Shown in pieces: positions 9,624 to 20,260 of a stretch of DNA of 64,000 bases. Positions within the stretch are counted from its first letter, which is position 1; every line of letters starts with the position of its first letter. The position numbers and the translations under genes are program-made. The DNA lies in NCBI RefSeq assembly GCF_963677005.1, contig NZ_OY781616.1, positions 1,185,501-1,249,500 on the forward strand, given 5' to 3'. The DNA comes from Maridesulfovibrio sp. (GTDB lineage Bacteria; Desulfobacterota; Desulfovibrionia; Desulfovibrionales; Desulfovibrionaceae). The notes beneath the pieces were generated by a model. That model searched no databases, was not told where the DNA came from, and was given only the letters and a program-made list of their open reading frames with translations.

Positions 9624-11096
9624 TTACTCTTTCAAAAGAGACTTCATTGCGTCATAATCAGCGAGGACCTGTTCATCCTTCTGCGGACATACCATATTCA
9701 CAACAAATATAGTCAGGAAGTTGGCCGCAAAACCGGGTACTATTTCGTACATCTCCGCTCCGAGTCCGGCATCCTTCCAGAAAATAAGAACCAGAGTTCC
9801 GACCACCATACCGCCAAGGGCGGAAAGCCATGTCGTTCTGCGGCTGAACAGAGCAAAAAGAACCACGGGACCGAACGCAGCGCCGAACCCGCCCCAGGCA
9901 TAGGCCACCAGTCCAAGAATGGTATTCCCCGGAGTGAGGGCCATGCTCATGGCGATGATTGAAATGACCAACACACAAAGTCTTCCGACAAGCACCAGTT
10001 CCTTGTCGGAAGCTTCACGCCGCAGGATTTTTTTATAGAAATCCTCGGTAAGGGCCGAAGAAGAGACCAGAAGCTGAGAATCGATAGTGGACATTATCGC
10101 TGAAAGGATGGCCGCAAGGAGCACACCGCCGATCCAGGGATTAAAAAGAATTCCGATCATGTAAATGAAGACCTTTTCCTGATCCCCACCCTTGAGACCG
10201 TCAAACATGGGTATGGCCACCATCCCGGTGATCACCGCCCCGGCGAGAGAAATGATTACCCAGACAAGCGCCACTACAGTTGCCTTGGGCAGCTCCCGGA
10301 CGGAACGGATGCCCATGAACCGGGTAAGAATATGCGGCTGACCGAAATATCCCAGCCCCCAGGCCATGGTGGAAATTATTGCAAGTCCGGACAGGGCCTG
10401 CCCGGTCCCGCTATGAAACAGGCTGGTTGAAATATGTTTCGCGATCATCCCTGATTCCACAGCGGAAATTCCTCCGCAATGAACGGTTGCCAGGCCCGGC
10501 ACCAGGACAATGGCGAAGAACATGAGCGCTCCCTGGAAGAAATCAGTCCAGCAGACGGCCATAAAACCGCCGAGAAAAGTATAGGCAACAATAACTACTG
10601 CCCCGGATATTACTGCCACGCTGTAATCGATGTTGAACATGGACTCGAAGAGTTTTCCGGCGGCAACCAGTCCCGAAGATGAATATATGGTGAAAAAGAT
10701 GAGTATGATTACAGCGGAACCGACCCGTAACAGGCTTGTGGGGTCGTTGAACCTCTTTTCGAAAAAGGACGAGATGGTCAGGGTCCCGGTAAGCTGTGTG
10801 TAGACCCGCAGGCGGGAGGAAACAAAAATCCAGTTCAACGCGGTCCCCAGGAACAATCCGATGGCAATCCATGCCGACGGCAGTCCGTTAAGATAGACCG
10901 CACCGGGAAGCCCCATCAGCAGCCAGCCGGACATATCGCTTGCCTGTGCGGAAAGAGCGGTAACCCAGCCACCGAGCCCTCTTCCTCCAAGAATATATCC
11001 CTCAATATCCGTAGTGCGTTTGTAAAAATACCAGCCCACGGCAAGCAGAAAAACAAGATATACGGCAAAAGTAATCAAAGTTTCGATCTGAATCAC
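9624..11096 (-). CDS. putP: sodium/proline symporter
   Basis: Sodium:solute symporter of the SSS family, closest in sequence pattern to PutP. It takes up proline, probably as nutrient or osmoprotectant. About 13 hydrophobic segments run through 490 residues (E. coli PutP has 502). Diagnostic stretches are YILGGRGLGGWVTALSAQAS, DMSGWLLMGLPGA, GYFGQPHILTRFMGI and AILSAIMSTIDSQLLVSSSA. I start at the GTG at 11096, six bases after AAGGAT, where the first transmembrane helix begins; a longer frame upstream adds an unlikely 31-residue extension. No putA is adjacent. Confidence 0.93.
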   Translation of the reverse strand: MIQIETLITFAVYLVFLLAVGWYFYKRTTDIEGYILGGRGLGGWVTALSAQASDMSGWLLMGLPGAVYLNGLPSAWIAIGLFLGTALNWIFVSSRLRVYTQLTGTLTISSFFEKRFNDPTSLLRVGSAVIILIFFTIYSSSGLVAAGKLFESMFNIDYSVAVISGAVVIVAYTFLGGFMAVCWTDFFQGALMFFAIVLVPGLATVHCGGISAVESGMIAKHISTSLFHSGTGQALSGLAIISTMAWGLGYFGQPHILTRFMGIRSVRELPKATVVALVWVIISLAGAVITGMVAIPMFDGLKGGDQEKVFIYMIGILFNPWIGGVLLAAILSAIMSTIDSQLLVSSSALTEDFYKKILRREASDKELVLVGRLCVLVISIIAMSMALTPGNTILGLVAYAWGGFGAAFGPVVLFALFSRRTTWLSALGGMVVGTLVLIFWKDAGLGAEMYEIVPGFAANFLTIFVVNMVCPQKDEQVLADYDAMKSLLKE

Positions 11097-11460
11097 AATA
11101 AATCCTTTTTGCAAAAGTAAACAACTCGTCAATTCCCCAAACAGTAAAAAAACGGAGTAGCATTTAACCACACAGACACTTTTGCACAAGAAATTTATTT
11201 TCAGCGTATATCATACGAAATACATACACCATAAAACAGAATGTTCGAAAACGCGCCGCACAAACAAAATAATCAGCTTACATATCTCATCATAAGAAAC
11301 ATGAACCAATTCTGCATGATTTCCGGCGAACAGACCAGAGAAGTGGATTGAGCAGTACAAACTGTTCTAAAGGCTTGAACGGAGTTGACAGCAGGACGCG
11401 GATATATTCAGACTGAACGGCATAAGACTGCCGAAACGGATTACACTAAAGGAGAACCGG
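11097..11460. other. putP/small-membrane-protein divergent intergenic region
   Basis: This is 364 bp of AT-rich spacer that should hold the divergent promoters of putP and the next gene. A TTGACA is present near 11386 but no well-spaced -10 hexamer follows it. I see no convincing gene, RNA or repeat. Confidence 0.5.
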
Positions 11461-11826
11461 ATGCTGCCACTTATTCTTGCGGGAATGACACTTCTCGCCA
11501 TCATAGGAATTTCAATTTACGCCCGTAGAAAGGGTCAGAGCGGATTCGGGGTTTTCTTTCTGCTCTACAGCGTAATTTCAATAATCGTGCACTTTGTGAC
11601 TGCCGATGCCGCAACCAGATACGATTTTATGAAAATACTTCCGCAGATAGGAGTAATAATATCTTCCGGCGGGGCCATATTCGCCCAATCGAAAGGGAAA
11701 AATAAAATTGTCTACGCACTGCCGGGACTGTTTATACTTGGGGCGGCGATTATGCTTAATATTCCGCCGCATGGACCGGAAACCGATATTGCAGTGCAGA
11801 CGGCAAACCAGACGATTGCAAAGTAA
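11461..11826 (+). CDS. small integral membrane protein of unknown function
   Basis: Not recognised. The 121-residue product is mostly hydrophobic, with four candidate membrane helices at about 1-20, 29-47, 60-78 and 85-102. A short polar loop carries Arg/Lys after helix 1 (YARRKGQSG), and the C-terminus is polar. AAAGGAGAACCGG precedes the ATG, an excellent ribosome-binding site, so it is very probably expressed. It is monocistronic, and the convergent neighbour is an 11872-12105 hypothetical gene. Confidence 0.75.
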   Translation: MLPLILAGMTLLAIIGISIYARRKGQSGFGVFFLLYSVISIIVHFVTADAATRYDFMKILPQIGVIISSGGAIFAQSKGKNKIVYALPGLFILGAAIMLNIPPHGPETDIAVQTANQTIAK

Positions 11827-11871
11827 TTTATCGAGCTAAAATAAAATTAACCCCGTAGAAAAACTAATTTC

Positions 11872-12105
11872 CTATTGCAGCACCCTGCGCTTCGGGTCCA
11901 TTTTTTCAATGACGGCGTAAATCATATCCGCGAACTGTTCCAGTCTTCCTGCATACTCGGAACCTTCCATTTCCGAGGCATCCTGTCCGGCCAGAACAGC
12001 CACAGCCTGCAGTTCAATAACCGCCTGCGCCATGGACAGCTTTCCGCTTTTCATTTCGTCAATTATCAGCTGAACCTGATCGGCATATCCTTTGAGGCTG
12101 TTCAT
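11872..12105 (-). CDS. small hypothetical cytoplasmic protein
   Basis: Not recognised. About 77 residues, acidic and mostly alpha-helical in character (for example QVQLIIDEMKSGKLSMAQAV and EQFADMIYAVIEKM), with no membrane segment or signal. ATG 12105 has GGGA seven bases upstream; ATG 12111 and a TTG at 12120 are alternatives. It is downstream of metG but separated from it by a strong terminator, so it probably has its own promoter. Confidence 0.6.
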   Translation of the reverse strand: MNSLKGYADQVQLIIDEMKSGKLSMAQAVIELQAVAVLAGQDASEMEGSEYAGRLEQFADMIYAVIEKMDPKRRVLQ

Positions 12106-12140
12106 ATTCATTTCCCACAACTTTTCAAAAAAAACTTCAT

Positions 12141-12175
12141 AAAAAGACCCCGCCTTTTATCCAAAAAGCGGGGTC
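12141..12175 (-). terminator. intrinsic terminator of metG
   Basis: The perfect stem GACCCCGC/GCGGGGTC is followed by TTTTT on the minus strand, 40 bases after the metG stop. Confidence 0.92.
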
Positions 12176-12213
12176 AGGAACAACTTTCATAAACGGGATT
12201 AGGAATCAGGCAA

Positions 12214-14151
12214 TTATGAAACCTTGCACCCGTTGGCAACCTGAGCGCTTACAGTCAGCAACTGCATGTCTTCGCCGTTGCGTACAGCCAGAATCATGCC
12301 CTGTGAAGTCTCTCCACGCAGTTTGCGGGGCTTCAGATTCACCACAACCACCACCTGACGTCCCTCAAGTTCTTCAGGCTTGAAGAATTCGGCCAGTCCG
12401 GCAACCACCTGACGGGGCTCATCATCTCCGGTATCGATCTTCACCAGAAGCAGCTTATCCGCATCAGGATGCCTTGTTGCGGAAAGGACGGTCCCCACGC
12501 GCATATCAACTTTCTGAAAATCGGGGAATTCAATAACGCCGGGAATCTCGGCAGCAACCTCTCCTTTCTTCTTTGAAGGTTTGGCTTTCTTTTTGACCGG
12601 GGCGGGATCATCCTTGGGCATTTCAACCCGAGGAAACAGGTTGGAGCGGGATGCCACTTCAGTACCGGACTCAAGAAGGCCCCACACGTCTATCTCACCC
12701 TGAAGATTTATTTTATCGGGAATAAATTTGATGCCGAGCTGCTCAAGCATCTTTTCGCCTGCTTCCGGCATTACCGGCCAGAGGTGCACCGCGATCTTGC
12801 GCATGTTCTCCAGCAGCACATACATTACAGTACCAAGACGGGAAGTATTGCCCTCTTTGAAAAGAGCCCAGGGCTGAGTTGTATCGATATACTTGTTCAG
12901 CCCTCTGACAAGTTCCCAGAGTCCCTCAAGACCGCGTGAAAATTTGGCATCAAGAAAATTGTTCTGGAAATCCGCCATGGCTTTGCGGCCAAGGCTCTTG
13001 ATTTCACAATCTTCATCTCCTTCCTCGCCGGGAACAGGGACCTTGCCTTCGAAATATTTGTGGGTCATGGACAGGGTCCGGCTGAACAGGTTGCCAAGGT
13101 CGTTGGCAAGGTCTGCGTTCAGTCGTCCGACAAGCGCTTCTTCGGAAAAACTGGAATCGTTTCCGAAAACCATCTCGCGCAGCAGGAAATAGCGAAAAGC
13201 GTTGACGCCGTAGCGCTCCGCCATATCAAGAGGGGCGACCACGTTCCCAAGAGATTTGGACATCTTGGTGTCCTTGATGAGCCAATATCCGTGCACGTTG
13301 AGATGTTTATAGGGCTCAATTCCGGCAGCCTTGAGCATTGTAGGCCAGAAAACAGCATGGGGTTTCAGTATGTCCTTGGCGACAAGATGATTTACACCGG
13401 GCCAGAATTTGGTAAATTTTTCTCCCTCAGGATAATTCAGAGCCGTGATATAGTTGATAAGGGCGTCAAACCAGACGTAGGTAACGAATTCCTTGTCAAA
13501 AGGCAGTTCTATGCCCCACTCCAACCGGCTTTTCGGGCGGGATATGCACAGGTCTTCAAGCGCTCCGGATTTGAGCAGGCTCAGGACCTCGTTTTTGTAT
13601 CTTTCAGGACGGATAAAATCGGGATTTTCATTGATGTGCGCAATCAACCAATCCTGATACTTGGACATTTTGAAAAAATAGTTTTTCTCGGCAATGTACT
13701 CCGGCACGGTTTCATGCTGAGGGCATTTTCCGTCCACCAGTTCTTTTTCCGTATAAAATCTTTCACACCCGAAGCAGTAGTGCCCGCCATATTCGCCGAA
13801 ATAGATATCACCGTTTTCGTATACCTGCTGCAGAACCTGCTGAACGCATTTAATATGCCGTTCTTCAGTGGTCCGAATGAAATCATCATTTTCAATCTGA
13901 AGTCCCGGCCACAGGTTGCTGAACATGGAACTGATCTCGTCTACATATTCACGAGGTGTCTGACCGCCCTTTTCCGCAGCCTGAACAATCTTGTCTCCAT
14001 GCTCGTCAGTTCCGGTGAGAAAAAAGGTTTCTTCTCCCAGAAGCTTATGAAAACGATTCATGGCATCGGCGACAATTGTCGTGTATGCGTGTCCCAGATG
14101 GGGTTTGGCATTAACATAGTAGATGGGAGTCGTAATATAAAACGGATCCAA
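12214..14151 (-). CDS. metG: methionyl-tRNA synthetase
   Basis: Charges tRNA-Met with methionine. 645 residues: a class I catalytic core with the HIGH-equivalent PHLGH near residue 19, a zinc knuckle (CFGCERF ... GKCPQH, about 148-165), and KMSKS in DTKMSKSLGN near 296. An anticodon-binding helical domain follows, then a Lys-rich linker around 525-545 and a C-terminal EMAP-II-like tRNA-binding domain (VDMRVGTVLSATRHPDADKL). The start is TTG, with AGGAG nine bases upstream; no ATG is available near the conserved N-terminus. It lies 213 bp downstream of the PSP1 gene, a neighbour it often has. Confidence 0.98.
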   Translation of the reverse strand: MDPFYITTPIYYVNAKPHLGHAYTTIVADAMNRFHKLLGEETFFLTGTDEHGDKIVQAAEKGGQTPREYVDEISSMFSNLWPGLQIENDDFIRTTEERHIKCVQQVLQQVYENGDIYFGEYGGHYCFGCERFYTEKELVDGKCPQHETVPEYIAEKNYFFKMSKYQDWLIAHINENPDFIRPERYKNEVLSLLKSGALEDLCISRPKSRLEWGIELPFDKEFVTYVWFDALINYITALNYPEGEKFTKFWPGVNHLVAKDILKPHAVFWPTMLKAAGIEPYKHLNVHGYWLIKDTKMSKSLGNVVAPLDMAERYGVNAFRYFLLREMVFGNDSSFSEEALVGRLNADLANDLGNLFSRTLSMTHKYFEGKVPVPGEEGDEDCEIKSLGRKAMADFQNNFLDAKFSRGLEGLWELVRGLNKYIDTTQPWALFKEGNTSRLGTVMYVLLENMRKIAVHLWPVMPEAGEKMLEQLGIKFIPDKINLQGEIDVWGLLESGTEVASRSNLFPRVEMPKDDPAPVKKKAKPSKKKGEVAAEIPGVIEFPDFQKVDMRVGTVLSATRHPDADKLLLVKIDTGDDEPRQVVAGLAEFFKPEELEGRQVVVVVNLKPRKLRGETSQGMILAVRNGEDMQLLTVSAQVANGCKVS

Positions 14152-14364
14152 AATCAGTTACTCCTGTTACGGTGATAACAATCGGATTTCAAATAGGTTA
14201 GAAAAACAAACGGTGCTGTTTCACCGGTATAAATCCGAACTTTTTTAGCAGTATAAAAAACCATACAGCCGGGTGAGAGAAGTTACATCTTCATCCGGCC
14301 GCAGGACTGACCACTGTCGCGGGCAGTCAGCCATATAGCGGACAACCCGAATATAAGCAAATTT

Positions 14365-15582
14365 TTAATTCTTACGCGATCCTGAAGGTTTCCTTTTACG
14401 TCTGCGCCTTGTCGGACGGCGGGTTTTGGCCCCTTTGGCCTCCCTGGCCGGCCCGGGTCTGCCACCTTTTTTCTGGGCATCACCATCTTTTACTGCTGCA
14501 CCTGTTTTCTGATCAGCACTTGCGGTTACGTCCGCCTTGTCTGCCGGGCCTGATTTTTCCACCGGACTTACCGAATCAGTACCGGCCCCTTCTTCTGCGG
14601 ATACATCGACACTACGGTTCTCCGGCACGGATTGGGCAGTTGCCTTGCCACGGGAAGATTGATTATCTCTCCCCGGAACAACTTTCGCTTTATTGCCCAT
14701 ATTGGTGCGGGAACTGCGGCTGTTCTCTTCCGGCTCCTGTTCAGCGCTATCCCCCCGACCTCCGCGAGCAGGTGCCTGCTGACGAAGAATATCCGGCCAC
14801 TCATCAAGGGAAATCTCTATTTCCTCACCTTCTTCAGGCAGTACGGTAAGGGCATTGCGAAAAAAGTTTGATCGGGTAACCCGCACACTGCCGTGAACAG
14901 TATTATACCGTTTCCCTATTTTCGGGCATTTGCGATGGAAATCTTCATAGTTGTCCTGCTCAAAAGACAGGCAGCACAAAAGGCGTCCGCAGATGCCGGA
15001 AATTTTGGTCGGGTTAAGGAAAAGGTTCTGTTCCTTGGCCATTCTGATGGTCACGGGCATGAACTTGCGCATAAACCTTCTGCAGCAGCAGATCTGTCCG
15101 CAATTGCCTATGGCACCCAGCATCTGGGTTTCATGCCGCACTCCGATCTGACGCAGTTCTATGCGGGTTCTGTATTCCTTGACCAGTTCCTTGACCAGTT
15201 CCCTGAAATCTATCCGCCCCGGTGCGGTAAAATAAAAAATCATTTTGCTGCGATCGAAAAAGACCTCTACATCGACCAGCTTCATGTCCAGCTTCTGCCT
15301 GTCTATACAGTCCTTGCAGAACCTGTGCGCAACACGTGAAAGGTCACGATTTTCAGCCTCGGATTCCAGATCTTCATCCCCGGCCAGCCTGTATATGGTC
15401 TTCAGGGATTCTTCGGACACATCCTCAGGCAGATCCTGCTGAACTACAAAGACTTTACCGAGCCCCATTCCCTGCTCGGTCTTGACTATGACGGAATGTC
15501 CTTCGCAAACTACGAACGGACCGGACGAAAAGTAATATATCTGTCCGAAATCATTAAACTTAACACCTAAAACTTGAGACAT
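14365..15582 (-). CDS. PSP1 domain (RicT/YaaT-like) protein
   Basis: PSP1-family protein. The B. subtilis relative RicT (YaaT) works with RicA/RicF in mRNA processing and binds Fe-S clusters. The conserved domain covers about residues 1-260 with the cysteine cluster CGQICCCRRF and FLNPTKISGICGRLLCCLSFE. The remaining 145 residues are low-complexity, first Ala/Ser/Asp-rich and ending in a strongly basic RRPTRRRRKRKPSGSRKN tail that may bind nucleic acid. The ATG at 15582 precedes the conserved SQVLGVKFNDFG; a longer frame upstream is unlikely. No RicA/RicF partner is in the window. Confidence 0.88.
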   Translation of the reverse strand: MSQVLGVKFNDFGQIYYFSSGPFVVCEGHSVIVKTEQGMGLGKVFVVQQDLPEDVSEESLKTIYRLAGDEDLESEAENRDLSRVAHRFCKDCIDRQKLDMKLVDVEVFFDRSKMIFYFTAPGRIDFRELVKELVKEYRTRIELRQIGVRHETQMLGAIGNCGQICCCRRFMRKFMPVTIRMAKEQNLFLNPTKISGICGRLLCCLSFEQDNYEDFHRKCPKIGKRYNTVHGSVRVTRSNFFRNALTVLPEEGEEIEISLDEWPDILRQQAPARGGRGDSAEQEPEENSRSSRTNMGNKAKVVPGRDNQSSRGKATAQSVPENRSVDVSAEEGAGTDSVSPVEKSGPADKADVTASADQKTGAAVKDGDAQKKGGRPGPAREAKGAKTRRPTRRRRKRKPSGSRKN

Positions 15583-15722
15583 TACAAAGACCTTATATAA
15601 AACCGCCCTTGCAGGCGGATAAAACTTGATATGAAGGACTGACAATAAACCACTTCATGATGAACTTCAATTGTGTTTTTTTATTCTAACGGGCTTGAAT
15701 AATACAAAATAAAATAATACTC

Positions 15723-15753
15723 AAAAAAAATCCGCGGCAAATGCCGCGGATTT
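15723..15753 (-). terminator. intrinsic terminator of the 15830-16228 receiver gene
   Basis: A perfect 11-bp stem (AAATCCGCGGC/GCCGCGGATTT) with an AAAT loop is followed by a T-run on the minus strand. Confidence 0.9.
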
Positions 15754-15829
15754 GTTCCCTGTTTTAAGAAAAATTCTCTATTTAGAACCTGAAATTACCA
15801 AATCCTTAAAATTCAAAGCCAGGACAGTT

Positions 15830-16228
15830 CTACAGGCTGAACCCCAGATTGTTCAACTCCTTAAGGAGCTTGGTCTCTTCAATCGGTTTAACAAGATAGG
15901 AAGTGGCTCCTCCGAGAAAAAATGCATCGTGGGTCTCTTTCCGGTCATCAAGCATTGTTGTAACGATGACCTTCACTTCATCCTGTTCAGCTATGTCGAA
16001 GTCTTTTTCGATGGAACGCATTTCCCGCAAAGCCTGCTGGCCGTCCATCTCAGGCATAACAAGGTCGAGACAGACAAGGTCATACCGCCTGCCGTCCTCA
16101 AGGCCCTTTTTAAATGCGAAAACAGCCTCCTCCCCGTTCACTGCGATATCGCACCGGGCGTAGGGCTTCATGATTTCATGCAACATGTTGCGGCAGTAAA
16201 AATCATCATCGACAATCAGCACTCGCAT
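15830..16228 (-). CDS. single-domain response regulator (CheY-like)
   Basis: 132-residue receiver domain without an output domain, so it signals by protein contact. The acidic pair D8/D9 (LIVDDD), phosphoacceptor D55 (CLDLVMPEMDG), switch Thr in VIVTTM and Lys in YLVKPI are all in place. GGAGGT lies eight bases before the ATG. No kinase is adjacent; the nearest encoded kinase is the PocR-domain protein at 23878, and any link is speculative. Confidence 0.92.
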   Translation of the reverse strand: MRVLIVDDDFYCRNMLHEIMKPYARCDIAVNGEEAVFAFKKGLEDGRRYDLVCLDLVMPEMDGQQALREMRSIEKDFDIAEQDEVKVIVTTMLDDRKETHDAFFLGGATSYLVKPIEETKLLKELNNLGFSL

Positions 16229-16351
16229 GCAGTCAGACCTCCGTACTAATTAACTACACAATAAAACACTCCACTGCGGGATACATTGTCACTTTTACCA
16301 CGTAAAATCAAGTTCACCTGTGTATATGATTATAGATTAAAAAACGACTGT

Positions 16352-18754
16352 TCACGGCTTACGCTTCAATTCCCCGTCCGGTCCCCAGACAACAGTTATC
16401 ATGCCGCAATCCGCAGTGGTAAAAAGAGGAATATCCCTTGCTTCCAGCTCTTTTCGCACCTTTTCGGCAACGAAATTGAAACGGTTGAGCATTCCGCAGG
16501 CTGCAAGCACAAATTCAGGGTCAACCTGATCGTAAAAACGCGGGGAAAATCCGCCGGCACTTCCGTGATGCGGAAGAATCAATACCTGCGAACGCAGATC
16601 AAGCCCGCTGCCCAGCACTGATTTGATTCCCTTACGGTCCAGATCACCGGAGATACCCAGCAGAGAACGTCCGTTCCATACCAGCCTCAAACAAAGAGAA
16701 CGGTCATTTGTGCTGCCCTTGAACCCTTCAGAAGGATGCAGAACTTCAAGCACCAGTCCCGGTTCCAGTTCTATCCTGTCCCCTCGGTGTATAACAGACG
16801 GAATTATTCCATCTGATTCAAAAACACGGTTGAACCTTTCCCCCAGTTTACCGACCGGAATGTCTCCATTGGTAAAAAACCGGCCCACTCGAAACTTTTC
16901 CAGCAGGAAGGCCAGACCACCGGCATGATCGCGGTCTCCATGAGTCATCAGTACATTATCAACTTCCGGAAGCCGACCGGAACAGAGCCACGGGCCGACC
17001 ACAGCCCGCCCCATATCGAAAGAGCCGAAACCGCCGCCGCCATCCACAACAGTGCGTGTTCCCCGAGGACCGGTTATGACAACACACTGGGACTGCCCGG
17101 TATCAAGCAGGTCAACCCTTACACCGGGATGATCCATGCATGGATATAACCGCAACACCAGCAGCACCAGCAATGGAAAAACAAAATACCCCGCCTGCCT
17201 GAATCTTCTGCTTAAAACAAAAAGCAAGCCTCCGAGCACAAGGTAATACCCTATCATTCCCTCCCAGAGCGGCCTGTAGAAAGCGTACTCCGGTAGAAAG
17301 CCGTTTTGCGCCGCAGAACGAATAAGTGACAATAGATTTTCTTGCAGTGTGCTCCCGGCACTGAAAAACCATTGAGCAGCCTCGGGCATGATGTATGCTG
17401 CGGCAAGTCCTCCGAAACCGCACACCGGCACAACAAATAATCCCAGCAGCGGGACAACTATCACATTGAAAAGGAAATTCGGTGAGACCGTCCCGAAATT
17501 CCAGAGCAGAACCGGCAGCAAAGCAAGATTTGCACAGAGACTGACATAGATCACACCAAGAACAAAACGTAACACCCTGTATGCGGGATTGCCCCCCGGA
17601 GGCATCAGTCTGCGGAAAAAGGGAAAGAGCAGACCGATACCGGTCACAGCAAGCACGGAAAGCTGAAACCCCAGATCGAAAACGCTCAGCGGAGCAAACA
17701 GCAGAATCAGGAACACAGCCAGAAACAGGCCGTCCATCAGAATACGGCCCCGATCAAGCAGCAGGAGCAGCCCCCAGAAACCGAACATGCAGGCTGCACG
17801 CAACAGCGATGGAGTAAACTGCCCAAGCCAGAGATAAAAAAGCACAAAAGGGACAGCCAGAATCACTCCCAGCTTAAGTCTTGAAATAAGCAAAAACAAT
17901 CGCGGAAAGACAAATCCGGCCAGCCAGGCCAGCGCAAATCCGATGGAGGCGACAAAACCTACATGTAACCCGGAAAGAGCCAACACATGAGACACTCCGG
18001 CCCGGCGGACCAGCTCCACTGTATCTTTTGACAGATAGAAACGCTCACCGGCCAGCAGCGCGGGAAAGAACGCGCCACCCTGATCAGCCGGAGCGTTATC
18101 GATGATATGTCTGCGCAGGGAAATCCGTATCCGCTGTAACAGATTCGGAAGAAACGGCTTCAGTGCCCAGTTTTCAAGGTGGCCGCGAGAATATGCCCGG
18201 TAAAAAATATTTCGGCTCTGATTGTAGAATCCGTAATCCCATAATCCGCTGTTTCTAAAACCTATGGTCGGCTTCACCCTGCCAACGAATTCCACCTGCT
18301 GGCCGGGCAGGGGAAATTTATCCGGCATGGCCCATGTCCAGTTGAGATACCCTTCAAGCCGGGTAACACCTTCGGTTGAATTGCAATGAACATCCTGCAG
18401 CAGAATTTTTAAGGTATTGCCCGGGACAGCCCGGACTGAACTGACCCGGCCGCTGACCAGCACTTTTTCCCGTGCAGCCATCCAGGCAGGCATTTCAGCA
18501 GGTCTGACCGGCAGTGAAAAATTGCCGTACCAGAAGCCGAGACCGAAAAACAGGCAAAGGACCGGAACAGTCCATTTGCCGGAACGAAAGCAGATATGCA
18601 GAAAAAGATAGATAAGAAAAGCAGTACAGGAAGGAATGAACCACTTGATGGCAAGGAGACCGAATACAAGTGCCGGTAACGGTTTTTGCCAGGAAAGCAG
18701 GCCCGCAGGTGCGGACCTGCCTTTGAAATCAAAGTCAGAATCGGTCGCTGACAT
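16352..18754 (-). CDS. comEC: ComEC/Rec2 family DNA-uptake channel protein
   Basis: Polytopic inner-membrane protein that in competent bacteria moves single-stranded DNA into the cytoplasm. Full length at 800 residues. Order: N-terminal hydrophobic segments and an OB-like DUF4131 region (about 30-190), the Competence domain with the signature GVSHVLALSGLHVGFVAS (about 250), multiple membrane helices to about 540, and a C-terminal metallo-beta-lactamase-like domain with THGDRDHAGG near 615. It starts 15 bp after the murA stop. Whether this organism is naturally competent is not shown here. Confidence 0.95.
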   Translation of the reverse strand: MSATDSDFDFKGRSAPAGLLSWQKPLPALVFGLLAIKWFIPSCTAFLIYLFLHICFRSGKWTVPVLCLFFGLGFWYGNFSLPVRPAEMPAWMAAREKVLVSGRVSSVRAVPGNTLKILLQDVHCNSTEGVTRLEGYLNWTWAMPDKFPLPGQQVEFVGRVKPTIGFRNSGLWDYGFYNQSRNIFYRAYSRGHLENWALKPFLPNLLQRIRISLRRHIIDNAPADQGGAFFPALLAGERFYLSKDTVELVRRAGVSHVLALSGLHVGFVASIGFALAWLAGFVFPRLFLLISRLKLGVILAVPFVLFYLWLGQFTPSLLRAACMFGFWGLLLLLDRGRILMDGLFLAVFLILLFAPLSVFDLGFQLSVLAVTGIGLLFPFFRRLMPPGGNPAYRVLRFVLGVIYVSLCANLALLPVLLWNFGTVSPNFLFNVIVVPLLGLFVVPVCGFGGLAAAYIMPEAAQWFFSAGSTLQENLLSLIRSAAQNGFLPEYAFYRPLWEGMIGYYLVLGGLLFVLSRRFRQAGYFVFPLLVLLVLRLYPCMDHPGVRVDLLDTGQSQCVVITGPRGTRTVVDGGGGFGSFDMGRAVVGPWLCSGRLPEVDNVLMTHGDRDHAGGLAFLLEKFRVGRFFTNGDIPVGKLGERFNRVFESDGIIPSVIHRGDRIELEPGLVLEVLHPSEGFKGSTNDRSLCLRLVWNGRSLLGISGDLDRKGIKSVLGSGLDLRSQVLILPHHGSAGGFSPRFYDQVDPEFVLAACGMLNRFNFVAEKVRKELEARDIPLFTTADCGMITVVWGPDGELKRKP

Positions 18755-18769
18755 GGTCAGAAACGGCGC

Positions 18770-20023
18770 CTACTCTTTTTCACGCCAGATGCGCGCCCCC
18801 ACGGCGGAAAGCTTTTCTTCCAGTCGCTCGTATCCACGGTCCAGATGGTATATCCGCTGGATATCGGTCCGTCCGGAAGCGGCAAGACCGGCCACAACAA
18901 GCGAAGCACTGGCCCGCAGGTCGGATGCCATTACCGGGGCTCCGGTTAACTTTTCCACCCCCCGAATCATTGCGGTACGTCCTTTGAGCTTGATGTTTGC
19001 TCCCATACGCACCAGTTCGGAAACGTGCATAAACCGGTTTTCGAAAATCTTTTCCTCTATAGTCCCGGCCCCCTGAGCCAAAGACATCAGGGTCATCAGC
19101 TGAGCCTGCATATCCGTAGGGAATCCGGGGAAAGGCTGCGTGGTGATATCTACACCGGAAATTATCCCGTTATCACGGCGCACGCGGACTCCCTGATCAT
19201 CCTCTTCCAGCCAGATGCCCATACGGCGCAGCTTGTACACCACGGCATCAAGCTCCTGAAAAGGACAATCTTCTATGATCAGTTCACCGTCCGTCATGGC
19301 GGCGGCAACCATGTACGTCCCGGCTTCTATGCGGTCCGGCATGATACGGTAATCGCAGCCGTGCAGAGAGGAAACGCCCTCGACCTTTATTATACTCGTG
19401 CCCTGCCCGCTGATTTTGGCCCCGCAGGCGTTGAGAAAATCAGCAAGATCGACAACTTCAGGTTCGCGGGCCGCATTCTCGATGATAGTATCACCTTCGG
19501 CAATGGAAGCGGCCATGAGTACGTTTTCCGTTCCGCCGACAGTAGGAAAATCAAAATGGATATCAGTGCCCTTGAGACCGTCACAACGGCCATGAATATA
19601 ACCGGATTCAAGGTCAAAAGTAGCGCCCATCTGCTCAAAGGCGGTCAGGTGCAGGTCCACGGGACGCGCTCCGATTGCACACCCTCCGGGAAGAGCAACC
19701 TTGGCCTCTCCTTTCAACGCCAGCAGCGGTCCCAGACACAGCACCGAAGCCCGCATGGTTTTGACCAGATCGTAAGGGGCCTCAATTTTAAGATCACAGA
19801 CCCGGCTCTTGACATTATTTCCGTCAAAAGATGTTTCGCACCCCAGAATATCCAGCAGTTTCAGAGTGGTATGAATATCCCTCAACCGGGGAACATTACC
19901 GAGATTGACTTCGCCCTGCGGAAGAATACAAGCAAGCAGAATGGGCAGGGCCGCATTTTTGGAGCCGCTGACCCTGATGGGACCATTGAGCGGGACTCCG
20001 CCTTCAATTACTAATTTATCCAT
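18770..20023 (-). CDS. murA: UDP-N-acetylglucosamine 1-carboxyvinyltransferase
   Basis: First committed step of peptidoglycan synthesis: adds enolpyruvate to UDP-GlcNAc. 417 residues. The catalytic, fosfomycin-reactive cysteine is C115 in [13 protein letters not shown], and the N-terminal substrate loop [12 protein letters not shown] is intact. AAGGAC precedes the ATG. It is probably the first gene of a murA-comEC transcript. Confidence 0.98.
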   Translation of the reverse strand: MDKLVIEGGVPLNGPIRVSGSKNAALPILLACILPQGEVNLGNVPRLRDIHTTLKLLDILGCETSFDGNNVKSRVCDLKIEAPYDLVKTMRASVLCLGPLLALKGEAKVALPGGCAIGARPVDLHLTAFEQMGATFDLESGYIHGRCDGLKGTDIHFDFPTVGGTENVLMAASIAEGDTIIENAAREPEVVDLADFLNACGAKISGQGTSIIKVEGVSSLHGCDYRIMPDRIEAGTYMVAAAMTDGELIIEDCPFQELDAVVYKLRRMGIWLEEDDQGVRVRRDNGIISGVDITTQPFPGFPTDMQAQLMTLMSLAQGAGTIEEKIFENRFMHVSELVRMGANIKLKGRTAMIRGVEKLTGAPVMASDLRASASLVVAGLAASGRTDIQRIYHLDRGYERLEEKLSAVGARIWREKE

Positions 20024-20260
20024 TATCAGTCCTTAATACCTTGGCACTCTCAGGCCTGGACTCTGCCGGTGGCCGGATTGCCTTACTGTTCAATCCAAAT
20101 ACAGAAACTTGAAGTTAGATGGCACAATTTACCGGATTAGTGAATAAGGTGCTTAGGTCATTCCTTGAGAAACATCAAATGCAAATACCGAACGACGCGG
20201 TATTGTTGCCGATATCAGACAAAATGTTGCCGCTGAATTTCAGATTTTTATAAAAAACTC